NCBI GenBank assembly: GCA_021789215.1
Contig: JAJYJS010000001.1
Coordinates: 63,693-127,692, forward strand
DNA length: 64,000 bases
Origin: Nitrospirota bacterium
GTDB taxonomy: Bacteria; Nitrospirota; Thermodesulfovibrionia; Thermodesulfovibrionales; JdFR-88
Direction of reading: 5' to 3'
This document shows positions 40,406 through 48,100 of the stretch, one piece after another. The notes below the pieces were generated by a model that was given only the letters and a program-made list of their open reading frames with translations, did not search any database and was not told where the DNA came from. The translations under genes and the position numbers were made by a program. Positions within the stretch are counted from its first letter, which is position 1; every line of letters starts with the position of its first letter.

Positions 40406-40912
40406 ATGGACCTGTGGAAGTCCCGGAGTAATTCAGGCAAACAGACGGCACTCTCAGTGGCATGTGTGGCAGTTGGCCTCGTCTTGGTGATCGGCTTTCG
40501 CAACTTCGAAGGTGTTGGCAGCAATGCCGGGGCCGGGTTCCTCCTGGGCTTGCTTGTACTGTTCATCGGAGTTCCCGGCCTTCTGATGCGCGGCAAACAA
40601 ACCGTACTCGTTAATCCCGGGACACGCCAGATCACCATTGAGGACTCCAATCGCTTTCGTACGAAGAAACGAACTATCCCGTTCAGTGACATAGTCAGCG
40701 TCAGCATAGGATATCTCGGGAAGAAGTCGAACAACGTGACATGGTACTACCTTGTGCTCAAGCTCAGAAGTGGAGAAGACTATCCACTGTTTGCCCCAGG
40801 CCGCTTTTTTGAGGGTGCATCGGACAGGTCTATTGTGATGAGTTGGAAGCAGCGCCTTGAGACTTACCTTGGCCATGAGCGGCACACTCTCAGTCACACG
40901 GGAAAGACCTAA
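40406..40912 (+). CDS. Small membrane protein of unknown function, PH-like C-terminal part
   Basis: A 168-residue protein with two transmembrane helices (about residues 16-33 and 42-60) and a cytoplasmic beta-rich domain, IPFSDIVSVSIGYLGKKS followed by WYYLVLKLRSGEDYPL, resembling bacterial PH-like domains. No homolog is named. Codon use is less GC-rich than neighbouring genes, suggesting acquisition. GGAG is 6 bases before the ATG and directly abuts the right end of MITE copy A, so the native promoter may have been displaced. Confidence 0.6.
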   Translation: MDLWKSRSNSGKQTALSVACVAVGLVLVIGFRNFEGVGSNAGAGFLLGLLVLFIGVPGLLMRGKQTVLVNPGTRQITIEDSNRFRTKKRTIPFSDIVSVSIGYLGKKSNNVTWYYLVLKLRSGEDYPLFAPGRFFEGASDRSIVMSWKQRLETYLGHERHTLSHTGKT

Positions 40913-40917
40913 AAACG

Positions 40918-40942
40918 AAAAAGGGGACAGCCTCGCGGCCCC
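40918..40942 (-). terminator. Putative terminator of the M16 peptidase pair
   Basis: On the minus strand a GGGG...CCCC stem with an inner GCC-GCGA-GGC hairpin is followed by TTTTT, about 50 bases beyond the stop at 40991. Confidence 0.4.
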
Positions 40943-40990
40943 GTGAATAAAATAATTCCAGCTAAACGCGCAGGCACACACCAATATTTT

Positions 40991-42340
40991 CTACTTCGCC
41001 TTTATCCTGGCCTCGGACTGTTTAGCCACGACCACGAGCACGTAGTTGTCCGGATGGAGGTATTTCCTCGCGGCATCGAGCACCTCTTCCGCGGTCACGC
41101 GGTTTATGTATCCGGGGTATTTCCCGATAAAATCGTTCCCAAGTCCGTAGAACTCCGCGGCCCCGAGGAATTCCGCTATCTTCCGCGTAGTGTCCAGCCT
41201 TAGGGGGAAGCTGCCCGTGAGGTAGGCCTTTGCGTCCTCAAGCTCTCCCTTTTCCACAAGGCCCGCCCGCATCCCCTCCATAGTGCTTTTAATCTGCCCC
41301 AGCACCTCGCCGGCGGACTTGTTCTTCGTCTGGACGACCACCTCGAACAGGCCCGGATAAACATTTACCGTAAAGAAGCTGTGCACGTCGTAGGCCAGCC
41401 CGCGCTTCTGCCTGATGTTTTCCATGAGACGCGAGGCGAACCCGCCGCCGCCGAAGATGTAGTTCATGACGGAGGCCGCGTAAAAATCCGGGCTGCTCCT
41501 GCTGATGCCCTGATAGCCAAGCACCATGTTCGCCTGCGTCAGATCCCTGTCTATGAGGATAGTCTCCTTCTTGTTGGGCTCCGCCTTCATGCTCACAGGC
41601 CGCTCCGGCACGGGCTTCTCCCGCCAGGGGCTTAGATATCTGCCGATAAGCCCCTTAAGCTCCGCCGGGGTGAGGTCCCCGGCCACCGTGAGTATCGCGT
41701 TGTTCGGGACGTAATAGTCCGAATGGAATTTCACCACGTCCGCGCGCGTTATCGCGTCTATCGCCGCGGGGTTTCCGGCAACAAGCCTTCCATAGGCCTC
41801 ATCGCCGTAAACGGCCTTCCTGAAGGCCTTTTCCGCCACAAAGGATGGCTCCTCCTCGTCCTGCTTCAGCTCGCCTTTTTTCCTGGCCTTCTGCCTTCGA
41901 AGCTCGGCCTCGGGGAATGCGGGGTTGAGGACGGCATCGGAAAAGATGCTGAACCCCTTTTCGATGTTTTTCTTGAGCACCGTCAGGGTGACGGTCGTGT
42001 AATCGTAGTTTGTACCCGCCACTAGCGAGGCCCCCAGGTAGTCGACCTCGTTGCTTATAGCGCTGGCGGACCTTGTCTTCGTGCCGTCCGTGAGGAGCGA
42101 GGCGGTCATGCCGGCAAGCCCGGCCTTCTCCCTGGGCTCCTCAAGCGGGCTGGCCTTCACAAGGAGGTTTATCACCACAAGCGGCAGGTTGTGCCTTTCC
42201 GCCTGGATGACCGTGAGCCCGTTTGGCAGCACCTCCCGCTTCACGTCGAGCGCACCGGCGGGCCGCAGGAGGGCAGGCAGCATCAGGACGGAAAGGGCCG
42301 CCGGCAGCAGATATTTTCTTATTCCCATTTTCCCCATCAC
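40991..42340 (-). CDS. M16-family peptidase-like protein, non-catalytic subunit
   Basis: A 449-residue secreted protein with a signal peptide (about 1-28) and the two-domain M16 fold (LPNGLTVIQAERHNLPLVVINLL in parts; YLSPWREKP; NYIFGGGGFASRLMENIRQKRGLAYDVHS in parts). The zinc motif HxxEH is missing: the expected place reads GLAGMTASLL. In M16B heterodimers one subunit lacks the zinc site and supplies the other half of the chamber, so this is probably the partner of the gene at 42337-43650, with which it overlaps by 4 bases (ATGA). Confidence 0.88.
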   Translation of the reverse strand: MMGKMGIRKYLLPAALSVLMLPALLRPAGALDVKREVLPNGLTVIQAERHNLPLVVINLLVKASPLEEPREKAGLAGMTASLLTDGTKTRSASAISNEVDYLGASLVAGTNYDYTTVTLTVLKKNIEKGFSIFSDAVLNPAFPEAELRRQKARKKGELKQDEEEPSFVAEKAFRKAVYGDEAYGRLVAGNPAAIDAITRADVVKFHSDYYVPNNAILTVAGDLTPAELKGLIGRYLSPWREKPVPERPVSMKAEPNKKETILIDRDLTQANMVLGYQGISRSSPDFYAASVMNYIFGGGGFASRLMENIRQKRGLAYDVHSFFTVNVYPGLFEVVVQTKNKSAGEVLGQIKSTMEGMRAGLVEKGELEDAKAYLTGSFPLRLDTTRKIAEFLGAAEFYGLGNDFIGKYPGYINRVTAEEVLDAARKYLHPDNYVLVVVAKQSEARIKAK

Positions 42341-43650
42341 TGTTTTTCCGGAATGAGGACGCCCGAGGTCAGGTTGTCCTCAGTCAGGTATTTCCTGGCC
42401 GCCCTGGAGACGTCCTCCGCCGTTACCTTCTTTATCTCTTCCAGGTATATGTCCTTCATGCGCCAGTCCCCGAGCATCTCGAACTCGCCCAGGAGCCGGG
42501 CCTCGGCGAACACGGAATCCTGTTGCAATACGAAAGCGGACTCTATCTGGTTTTTGGCCTTCTGCATCTCGAATTCGGACGGCGGGGTCTCCCCGATGGC
42601 CTCCACCTCTTTCCGTATGGCCGCCTCAAGCTCGGCCGCCGTATGGCCCACGGCGGGCGTGCCGCCCAGCGCGAACTCAAACGGGTCCCTGTCCATGCCG
42701 TCGTAATCCGAGAATGCGGACAGCGCTGTCTGCTTTTCGTAAACCAGCGAACGGTAGAGCCTGGAGCTTTTCCCGCCGGAGAGCACGGCATCCAGCACGA
42801 TGAGCGCATAGGCGTCCTTGTCTGGAAGCCTCGGGGCGTGATACGCGTCGAAAAGGTAGGGCATCCCGGCCTGCTTTTTAAGCCTGACCTCTCTTATGCC
42901 CCGCTGCGGAGGCTCCACCGGTATCCTCTGCTCCGGCGCCGGGGCCGCCGTGAGCCCGCCAAAGTATTTTTCGATAAGCCCCATGGTCTGCGCGGCATTC
43001 ACGTCCCCGGCCACTACGATGAAGGCGTTGTTTGGCGCATAGAAGCGGGCGTAGTACCTGCGGAGGTCTTTCGGGGTGATGTTTTTTATCGTCGTCATCC
43101 ATCCGATGACGGGCCAGTGGTAGGGGTGCGCCATGAACGCGGAGGCGTTCACCTCCTCATAGAGGCTCGTCTGAGGGTCGTCATCGAAGCGCATCCTGCG
43201 CTCCTCCATCACCACCTGCGTCTCGGAGCCGATGTCGCTTTCCTTCAGGGAGAGATTGCGCATCCTGTCGGCCTCCAGCTCCAAATCCAGCCCCGCCCTG
43301 TCCGCCGCGAGCGTCACGAAATACACCGTGAAGTCCTTTGTCGTGAAGGCGTTGTCGGTGCCGCCGTTTTTCTGGATTATCCTGGAGTATTCCCCCGGGC
43401 CGTATTTCCTGGTCCCCTTGAACATCATGTGCTCAAGCAGGTGGCTTATGCCCGCCGTGTCGAAATTCTCGTTTCTTGAGCCCACGCGGTACCAGACCTG
43501 CACGCAGGCAACGGGGGCCTTGTGGTCTTCCATTATCAGCGCCTTGAGCCCGTTTGGCAGCACCTTTTCCGTCACCTGGGCAGGGGCAGGGGAGGCGAAA
43601 AGCCCCACGGCCAGAACCAGAACAACTGCAGTCGCCAGCCTTTTTCGCAT
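42337..43650 (-). CDS. M16-family zinc peptidase, catalytic subunit
   Basis: A 437-residue periplasmic zinc peptidase with a signal peptide (about 1-24) and an intact H70-LL-E73-H74 motif followed by the distal glutamate in LELEADRM. The second domain holds LSGGKSSRLYRSLVYEKQ in parts. It should degrade peptides inside a two-subunit chamber together with the next gene. The overlap of stop and start indicates stoichiometric synthesis. Confidence 0.92.
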   Translation of the reverse strand: MRKRLATAVVLVLAVGLFASPAPAQVTEKVLPNGLKALIMEDHKAPVACVQVWYRVGSRNENFDTAGISHLLEHMMFKGTRKYGPGEYSRIIQKNGGTDNAFTTKDFTVYFVTLAADRAGLDLELEADRMRNLSLKESDIGSETQVVMEERRMRFDDDPQTSLYEEVNASAFMAHPYHWPVIGWMTTIKNITPKDLRRYYARFYAPNNAFIVVAGDVNAAQTMGLIEKYFGGLTAAPAPEQRIPVEPPQRGIREVRLKKQAGMPYLFDAYHAPRLPDKDAYALIVLDAVLSGGKSSRLYRSLVYEKQTALSAFSDYDGMDRDPFEFALGGTPAVGHTAAELEAAIRKEVEAIGETPPSEFEMQKAKNQIESAFVLQQDSVFAEARLLGEFEMLGDWRMKDIYLEEIKKVTAEDVSRAARKYLTEDNLTSGVLIPEKQ

Positions 43651-43722
43651 AGGCTAAATGATAGCAGAAAACCCGGCGCGCCGGTAAGAGGTTTTTTTTG
43701 ATGCTGCCCGATAAGAGTTTGA

Positions 43723-43896
43723 CAAAAAAGTAAGATTTTCTTACCGGAGCACCCGTTGCTGAGGCACGAGAAGCTTGAAGGCGCTGACGCCTGGGCCTTC
43801 AGCATTAACATGAACTACCGGGCCACATACGTCCTTATCGGGGACGATATCGCAATCACCGCCGCCGGCACGCATAAGAACGCGCTCGGCAGTTGA
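43723..43896 (+). pseudogene. RelE/ParE-type toxin remnant, N terminus lost
   Basis: After a TGA at 43720-43722 the frame reads through PLLRHEKLEGADAWAFSI and NMNYRATYVLIGDD to GTHKNALGS and TGA at 43894. This is the C-terminal half of a RelE/ParE/YafQ-like toxin (the H-x-L-x-G, S-x-N-Y-R and GTH landmarks). No start, no N-terminal half and no antitoxin gene are visible, so it is judged a decayed toxin-antitoxin remnant. Confidence 0.5.
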
Positions 43897-43905
43897 AAAG
43901 ATTTT

Positions 43906-43951
43906 CCCTCACCCCGGCCCTCTCCCGGAGGGAGATGGGGGGGAGTGAGGG
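43906..43951. repeat. REP-like inverted repeat, second copy
   Basis: CCCTCACCCC at 43906-43915 and its complement GGGG-AGTGAGGG near 43941-43951 match the palindrome at 146-204. The rest of 43651-44075 contains the toxin remnant and a further small palindrome, nothing else recognisable. Confidence 0.5.
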
Positions 43952-44046
43952 GACATTCTTCATAAAGGCTTGAGAAAATGGATTCCCGCCTTCGCGGCGA
44001 TGACGCCAAAAGCCAAAAGCATCAGGACATGCTGAAAAGGCACGTC

Positions 44047-44069
44047 ATGCCCGGGTATCAATCGGGCAT
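44047..44069. repeat. REP-like palindrome downstream of hcp
   Basis: ATGCCCG (44047-44053) pairs with CGGGCAT (44063-44069); flanks GTC and CCAT match the dispersed family. It is 7 bases past the hcp stop on the minus strand and could stabilise or end that transcript. Confidence 0.45.
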
Positions 44070-44075
44070 CCATTT

Positions 44076-45713
44076 TTAGCCGAGGATCGCCTTCAGGTCC
44101 GCCTCCGGGGTGGCGGCTATGGGCCTTATCCCGAAGTTCTTCACCAGCAGGTCAAGGACATTGGGCGTGATGAAGGCCGGAAGGGAAGGGCCGAGCCGGA
44201 TGTCCTTTATCCCGAGATAAAGAAGGGTGAGCAGGATGGCCACCGCCTTCTGCTCGTACCAGGAGAGCACAAGCGACAGCGGAAGCTCATTCACCCCCAC
44301 GTTGAACGCCTTTGAAAGGGCGAGCGCTATCTGGATGGCCGAGTAGGCGTCGTTGCACTGGCCGATGTCAAGCAGCCTCGGAATGCCCCCGATATCCCCA
44401 AGCTTCTTGTCGAAGAACCTGAACTTGCCGCATGCCAGCGTGAGGATTACGGTGTCTTTCGGGGCAAGCTCGACGAATCTCGTGTAGTAGTCCCGCCCGG
44501 CTTTTGCGCCGTCGCAGCCGCCCACGAGGAAGAAGTGGCGTATCTTGCCCTTTTTCACGGCATCGATAACCTTGTCCGCGACCCCAAGCACCGCGTTTCT
44601 CGCAAAGCCCGCCATCACCTCCGCCCCCGGAGCGTCCTGGGCAAAGCCCGGCATCTGGAGGGCCTTCTCGATTGCGGGGGTGAAATCCCCGTCCCCGATG
44701 TGGCGCACTCCCGGCCACCCTACAAGCCCGCAGGTGAAAATGTTTTCCCTGTAAGAGTCGCGCGGCTTCTGAAGGCAGTTGGTCGTCATGACGATTGCTC
44801 CGGGGAACGCCTCAAACTCCTTCTGCTGGTTCTGCCAGGCGGTGCCGTAATGGCCGTACAGGTGGGGGTATTTCTGCTTGAGCCCCGGATAGCCGTGGGC
44901 GGGGAGCATCTCGCCGTGCGTATAGACGTAGATGCCCTTCCCTTCGGTCTGCCTCAATATCTCCTCAAGGTCTTTCAGGTCGTGCCCGGAAACGAGTATC
45001 GCCTTGCCCTTCTTCTGGCCAAGGGGGACCGGTACCGGCACCGGATGGCCGTAAGAGCCGGTGTTGGCCTCGTCGAGGATTTCCATCGCCCGGAGGTTCG
45101 TCTCCCCGCACTTAAGCGCAAGGGCCAGCCAGTCGTTAAGGCCAAGGTCCTTCCTTGTCATTGCGGCAAGCGTGCCGTGGATGAACGCGTAAATCTTCTC
45201 GTCCCTCCTGCCCAGAATACCTGCATGGTCGGCATAAGCGGCTATGCCTTTCAGGCCGAAAAGGGTAATGTCCTGGACGGACTGGACATCGGGGCCGATG
45301 GAGCTGTCCGGCACGCGCTCGCAGACCGCCTGACCGTGCTTCACCATCTCCTCGCGGGCCGCCCCGGGCATGTAAGAGGCGCTTTCGTGGGCAAAGGCCG
45401 CATCGCCTCCCGCCTTCCTGAGCTTTTCCTTCAGAGCCTCCCTAAGCTCCGCGGATTTCCTTATAAGGTGCTCGAACCTCTCCGGGTCGAAGTCCACATT
45501 GGTAAGGGTTGAAAACAGCGCCTTCACCGTGAACGTGTCCACGTCCGGGTCCTGGATCCCCATCTCCCCGGCCCTGACGGCACAGAGGGAAAGCCCCTTG
45601 AGAGAGTAGACCAGGAGGTCCTGGAGCGCCGCGACCTCCGCGCTCTTGCCGCACGCGCCCGCCCTGGTACATGCCTTTCCGCCCGAAACCTGTTCGCATT
45701 GATAGCAGAACAT
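44076..45713 (-). CDS. hcp: Hybrid-cluster protein (hydroxylamine/nitric-oxide reductase type)
   Basis: A 545-residue Hcp, the normal length for strict anaerobes. The N-terminal [4Fe-4S] cysteines are C3, C6, C15 and C21 (Cx2Cx8Cx5C). Hybrid-cluster ligands are in GHDLKDLEEIL, CLQKPRDSY, TCGLVGWPG, GGCDGAK and GQCNDAYSA. It reduces hydroxylamine or nitric oxide and protects against nitrosative stress. No hcr reductase follows. An FNR-like palindrome 91 bases upstream suggests anaerobic or NO-responsive control. Confidence 0.97.
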   Translation of the reverse strand: MFCYQCEQVSGGKACTRAGACGKSAEVAALQDLLVYSLKGLSLCAVRAGEMGIQDPDVDTFTVKALFSTLTNVDFDPERFEHLIRKSAELREALKEKLRKAGGDAAFAHESASYMPGAAREEMVKHGQAVCERVPDSSIGPDVQSVQDITLFGLKGIAAYADHAGILGRRDEKIYAFIHGTLAAMTRKDLGLNDWLALALKCGETNLRAMEILDEANTGSYGHPVPVPVPLGQKKGKAILVSGHDLKDLEEILRQTEGKGIYVYTHGEMLPAHGYPGLKQKYPHLYGHYGTAWQNQQKEFEAFPGAIVMTTNCLQKPRDSYRENIFTCGLVGWPGVRHIGDGDFTPAIEKALQMPGFAQDAPGAEVMAGFARNAVLGVADKVIDAVKKGKIRHFFLVGGCDGAKAGRDYYTRFVELAPKDTVILTLACGKFRFFDKKLGDIGGIPRLLDIGQCNDAYSAIQIALALSKAFNVGVNELPLSLVLSWYEQKAVAILLTLLYLGIKDIRLGPSLPAFITPNVLDLLVKNFGIRPIAATPEADLKAILG

Positions 45714-45803
45714 AAAAAAACCTCCTCGGGAAAAATTTCTTATAGTTGAATCAGCCGGTTGATGCAGCGGCTTAATTAACTATAAATTTTTGGCCCAGGG
45801 ATG

Positions 45804-45823
45804 GATATGATGTGAATCATATC
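45804..45823. promoter_or_regulatory. CRP/FNR-family operator upstream of hcp
   Basis: GATATGAT-GTGA-ATCATATC is a perfect 8-base inverted repeat with 4-base spacer. Its core TGAT-N4-ATCA equals the FNR/DNR consensus half-sites. It lies 91 bases before the hcp start, in a place for activation by an FNR, DNR or HcpR-type regulator. Confidence 0.65.
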
Positions 45824-45839
45824 CCCTCTCACCCCTGCC

Positions 45840-46418
45840 CTAAAACTTCACCTTCGGCGCTTCCTTTTCAGTTTCGGGTACCTGGTAGTATTCCGCCTGG
45901 CCCACCCCGGCTATTGAGGCGAAGAGCCTGCCCCAGAAAGTACGTATGTATGAATTAAGCTCCAGGACCGCATCGTTGTACCTTTTCCTCTCGACGGCTA
46001 TCCGGTTTTCCGTGCCCTCAAGGCTGTCCTGAAGTTTGAGGAAGTTCTCGTTGGCCTTTAGCTGCGGGTAGGCCTCCCTGAGGAGCAGAAGGCGCGACAG
46101 TGCCCCCTCCATCTGGTTTGCCGACTGTATCTTGTCCTTTACCGTGGTGGACTGAAAGTATTTTGTCCTTGCCTGGGCGATGTCCTCGAATATCCCTTTT
46201 TCGTGCGCGGCATAGCCCTTGACGGTCTCCACGAGGTTTGGTATCAGGTCGTACCGGCGTTTAAGCTGGTTGTCCACCTGCGCCCACTTGTTCTTCACGT
46301 TCTCGTCCATGCGCACGACCCTGTTATAGCCCGATATGACCGTGCCAGCCAGAAGCACCCCGGCAAGCACGATTACAGCCAAAACAACCAGGGCCGTTTT
46401 TAAAAATCCCTTTGACAT
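45840..46418 (-). CDS. LemA family protein
   Basis: A 192-residue protein with one N-terminal transmembrane helix (about 8-28) and a coiled helical LemA domain: VRMDENVKNKWAQVDNQLKRR in parts, DLIPNLVETVKGYAAHEK and RYNDAVLELNSYIRTFWGRL in parts. LemA proteins are membrane-anchored, with no settled function, and are commonly next to a TPM-domain protein, as here (37 bases away). Confidence 0.92.
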   Translation of the reverse strand: MSKGFLKTALVVLAVIVLAGVLLAGTVISGYNRVVRMDENVKNKWAQVDNQLKRRYDLIPNLVETVKGYAAHEKGIFEDIAQARTKYFQSTTVKDKIQSANQMEGALSRLLLLREAYPQLKANENFLKLQDSLEGTENRIAVERKRYNDAVLELNSYIRTFWGRLFASIAGVGQAEYYQVPETEKEAPKVKF

Positions 46419-46455
46419 TTTTTGACCGGACCTCCTCGGTGTTTGTTTTTATTTT

Positions 46456-47271
46456 TCACCATCCGCCGCTCGCCCCTCCGCCGCCAAAACTGCCACCGCC
46501 CCCTCCGCCAAAACCGCCGCCTCCAAAGCCGCCCCCGCCAAACCCGCCGCTCCCGAAGCCTCCGCCCCCGCCCCAGCGGCCCCTTCCGCCGCCACCAAGC
46601 AGGAAAAGCATAAGCAGGCCCGGATGCCTTGAAAAGAGCACCACGAGCACTATGAAGAAGAGAGCTGAAAGGGCAAGCCCCGGGATGCCCCCGCCGTCGT
46701 CTCCGCCCGCATCGGGCACAGGCTGAGGGGCCGGCATCCCGGTTATCTCCACACCGCTGGCCTCCGCAATCTTTCCGGCCACGGCCTGCACGGCGGCGGT
46801 AATCCCTCCGGAGTAATCGCCCCGCCTGAAATATGGCACCAGGTATTCACGCCCTATGGTGCCCACATAACTGTCCGGCAGGGTGCCCTCAAGGCCGTAG
46901 CCTATCTCGAACCTGTATTTCCTTTCCCTTGGCGCAACGAGCAGGAGGACGCCGTTGTCCCTGCCCTTCTGGCCGAGCTTCCATTTCTCCGCAACCGAGA
47001 TGGAGAAATCCTCCAGCGGGTTTCCGTCCAGGCTTGAAACCGTGAGGACGGCCATCTGCGCCCCTGTCTTCTGTTCAAGCTCGCGCAGGTATGAGTCGAG
47101 CATCGTCTTTGAGTCAGCGTTTATAACCCCCGCCTGGTCTACCACATAATCGGGAGGCGCATCGGGCACGGTATCGGCAAAGGACTTTGGGGTTGCCGGA
47201 CTAAAAACCGGCAGCAGGGATGCAAATAAGAGTAAAAAAAGAAAAGCGGAGGACTTAAATCTTTGTCTCAT
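46456..47271 (-). CDS. TPM-domain membrane protein with glycine-rich tail
   Basis: A 271-residue protein: signal peptide (about 1-32), extracytoplasmic TPM domain (about 40-180; VVDQAGVINADSKTMLDSYL, GVLLLVAPRERKYRFEIGYG in parts), one transmembrane helix (about 205-240) and a C-terminal tail made of Gly, Phe, Ser and Trp ending GASGGW. The tail is typical of YgcG-like proteins. Paired with lemA. It overlaps the upstream nucleotidyltransferase-like gene by 17 bases. Confidence 0.9.
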   Translation of the reverse strand: MRQRFKSSAFLFLLLFASLLPVFSPATPKSFADTVPDAPPDYVVDQAGVINADSKTMLDSYLRELEQKTGAQMAVLTVSSLDGNPLEDFSISVAEKWKLGQKGRDNGVLLLVAPRERKYRFEIGYGLEGTLPDSYVGTIGREYLVPYFRRGDYSGGITAAVQAVAGKIAEASGVEITGMPAPQPVPDAGGDDGGGIPGLALSALFFIVLVVLFSRHPGLLMLFLLGGGGRGRWGGGGGFGSGGFGGGGFGGGGFGGGGGGSFGGGGASGGW

Positions 47272-48022
47272 CGGCTATATCGCCAAGCCTTTCGGTCGCC
47301 TCGTAGAAATGCTCGAATGCCGTTTCAAGCTCCTCATGGGAGAATTTCTTCCTCTTCCTGCCGCTTTCCATATGGGCCGCGTGCACCTTTGAGAACATGG
47401 AGGTGTCCACGCCTGTGAGCCCGGAGAGCTTCGACAGGACATCCTGCCGCGCCACAGGCGGCTCCGCGCCAAGCATGTATATCATCCCCCTGAAAAGCGG
47501 TATATACGTCTTTACGGACCTGAATATACCCTCGTTCAACGCCTCAAGGCCGCCCATTGAGGAGATATACCCCTGCCTGAGCCCGATAAGCCTTACCTTG
47601 AGTTCCCTCTCGCACTGGTACCTGATGTCATGCCTGCTTATCTCAAGCCCGCCCAGCAGGTCCGCGCCGTGCACCCTCTTGTGTATCAGCCTGAAATTGA
47701 GGAACTCCAGGGGGAAGACGTCAATGGAATCCTCTATGTATCCGGGGGTCATCACGAGCGGGGCCGATATCTTTTTTTTCGAGTGCCGCTTCCCCATCTT
47801 CGAAAGGAATTTCAGAAAACACATGTCCATCTTCTTAAGCACCACGATGGAGTTGATGTCCGACCTGCCGGCATGGTAGTCCTCAGTGAGCGCGCTGCCC
47901 ACGACATAAAGCGAATGTATCTGCCCGCCCGCGCCCTCGATAATCTCCGTGAAAAAAGGCCCGACGGCCCCCGCTATCTCCGGCCTGAGGCCGGACAAAT
48001 CCAGTTCAGTATCAGGACTCAA
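47255..48022 (-). CDS. Nucleotidyltransferase-fold protein
   Basis: A 255-residue soluble protein. The first third shows the polymerase-beta-like nucleotidyltransferase pattern: YVVGSALTEDYHAGRSDINSIVV, in parts, gives GS (42-43) and Asp55, but the second acid of the usual DxD is Asn57. A later Asp in SIDVFPLEFL may be the third ligand. The altered DxN makes catalysis uncertain; it may be a degenerate or regulatory member. The C-terminal half is helical. Its operon partners are TPM and lemA. Confidence 0.65.
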   Translation of the reverse strand: MSPDTELDLSGLRPEIAGAVGPFFTEIIEGAGGQIHSLYVVGSALTEDYHAGRSDINSIVVLKKMDMCFLKFLSKMGKRHSKKKISAPLVMTPGYIEDSIDVFPLEFLNFRLIHKRVHGADLLGGLEISRHDIRYQCERELKVRLIGLRQGYISSMGGLEALNEGIFRSVKTYIPLFRGMIYMLGAEPPVARQDVLSKLSGLTGVDTSMFSKVHAAHMESGRKRKKFSHEELETAFEHFYEATERLGDIADETKI

Positions 48023-48100
48023 AACCGGCTCCCCCTTTCAAAGATTTTTACTTTAATTGCCAAGGGCTTACTTATAATAACCCAAAAAAAACAAAAAACT

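Noticed and set aside
43723-43896. Functional toxin-antitoxin system
   Set aside because: Only the C-terminal half of a toxin remains, with a stop upstream and no antitoxin gene.
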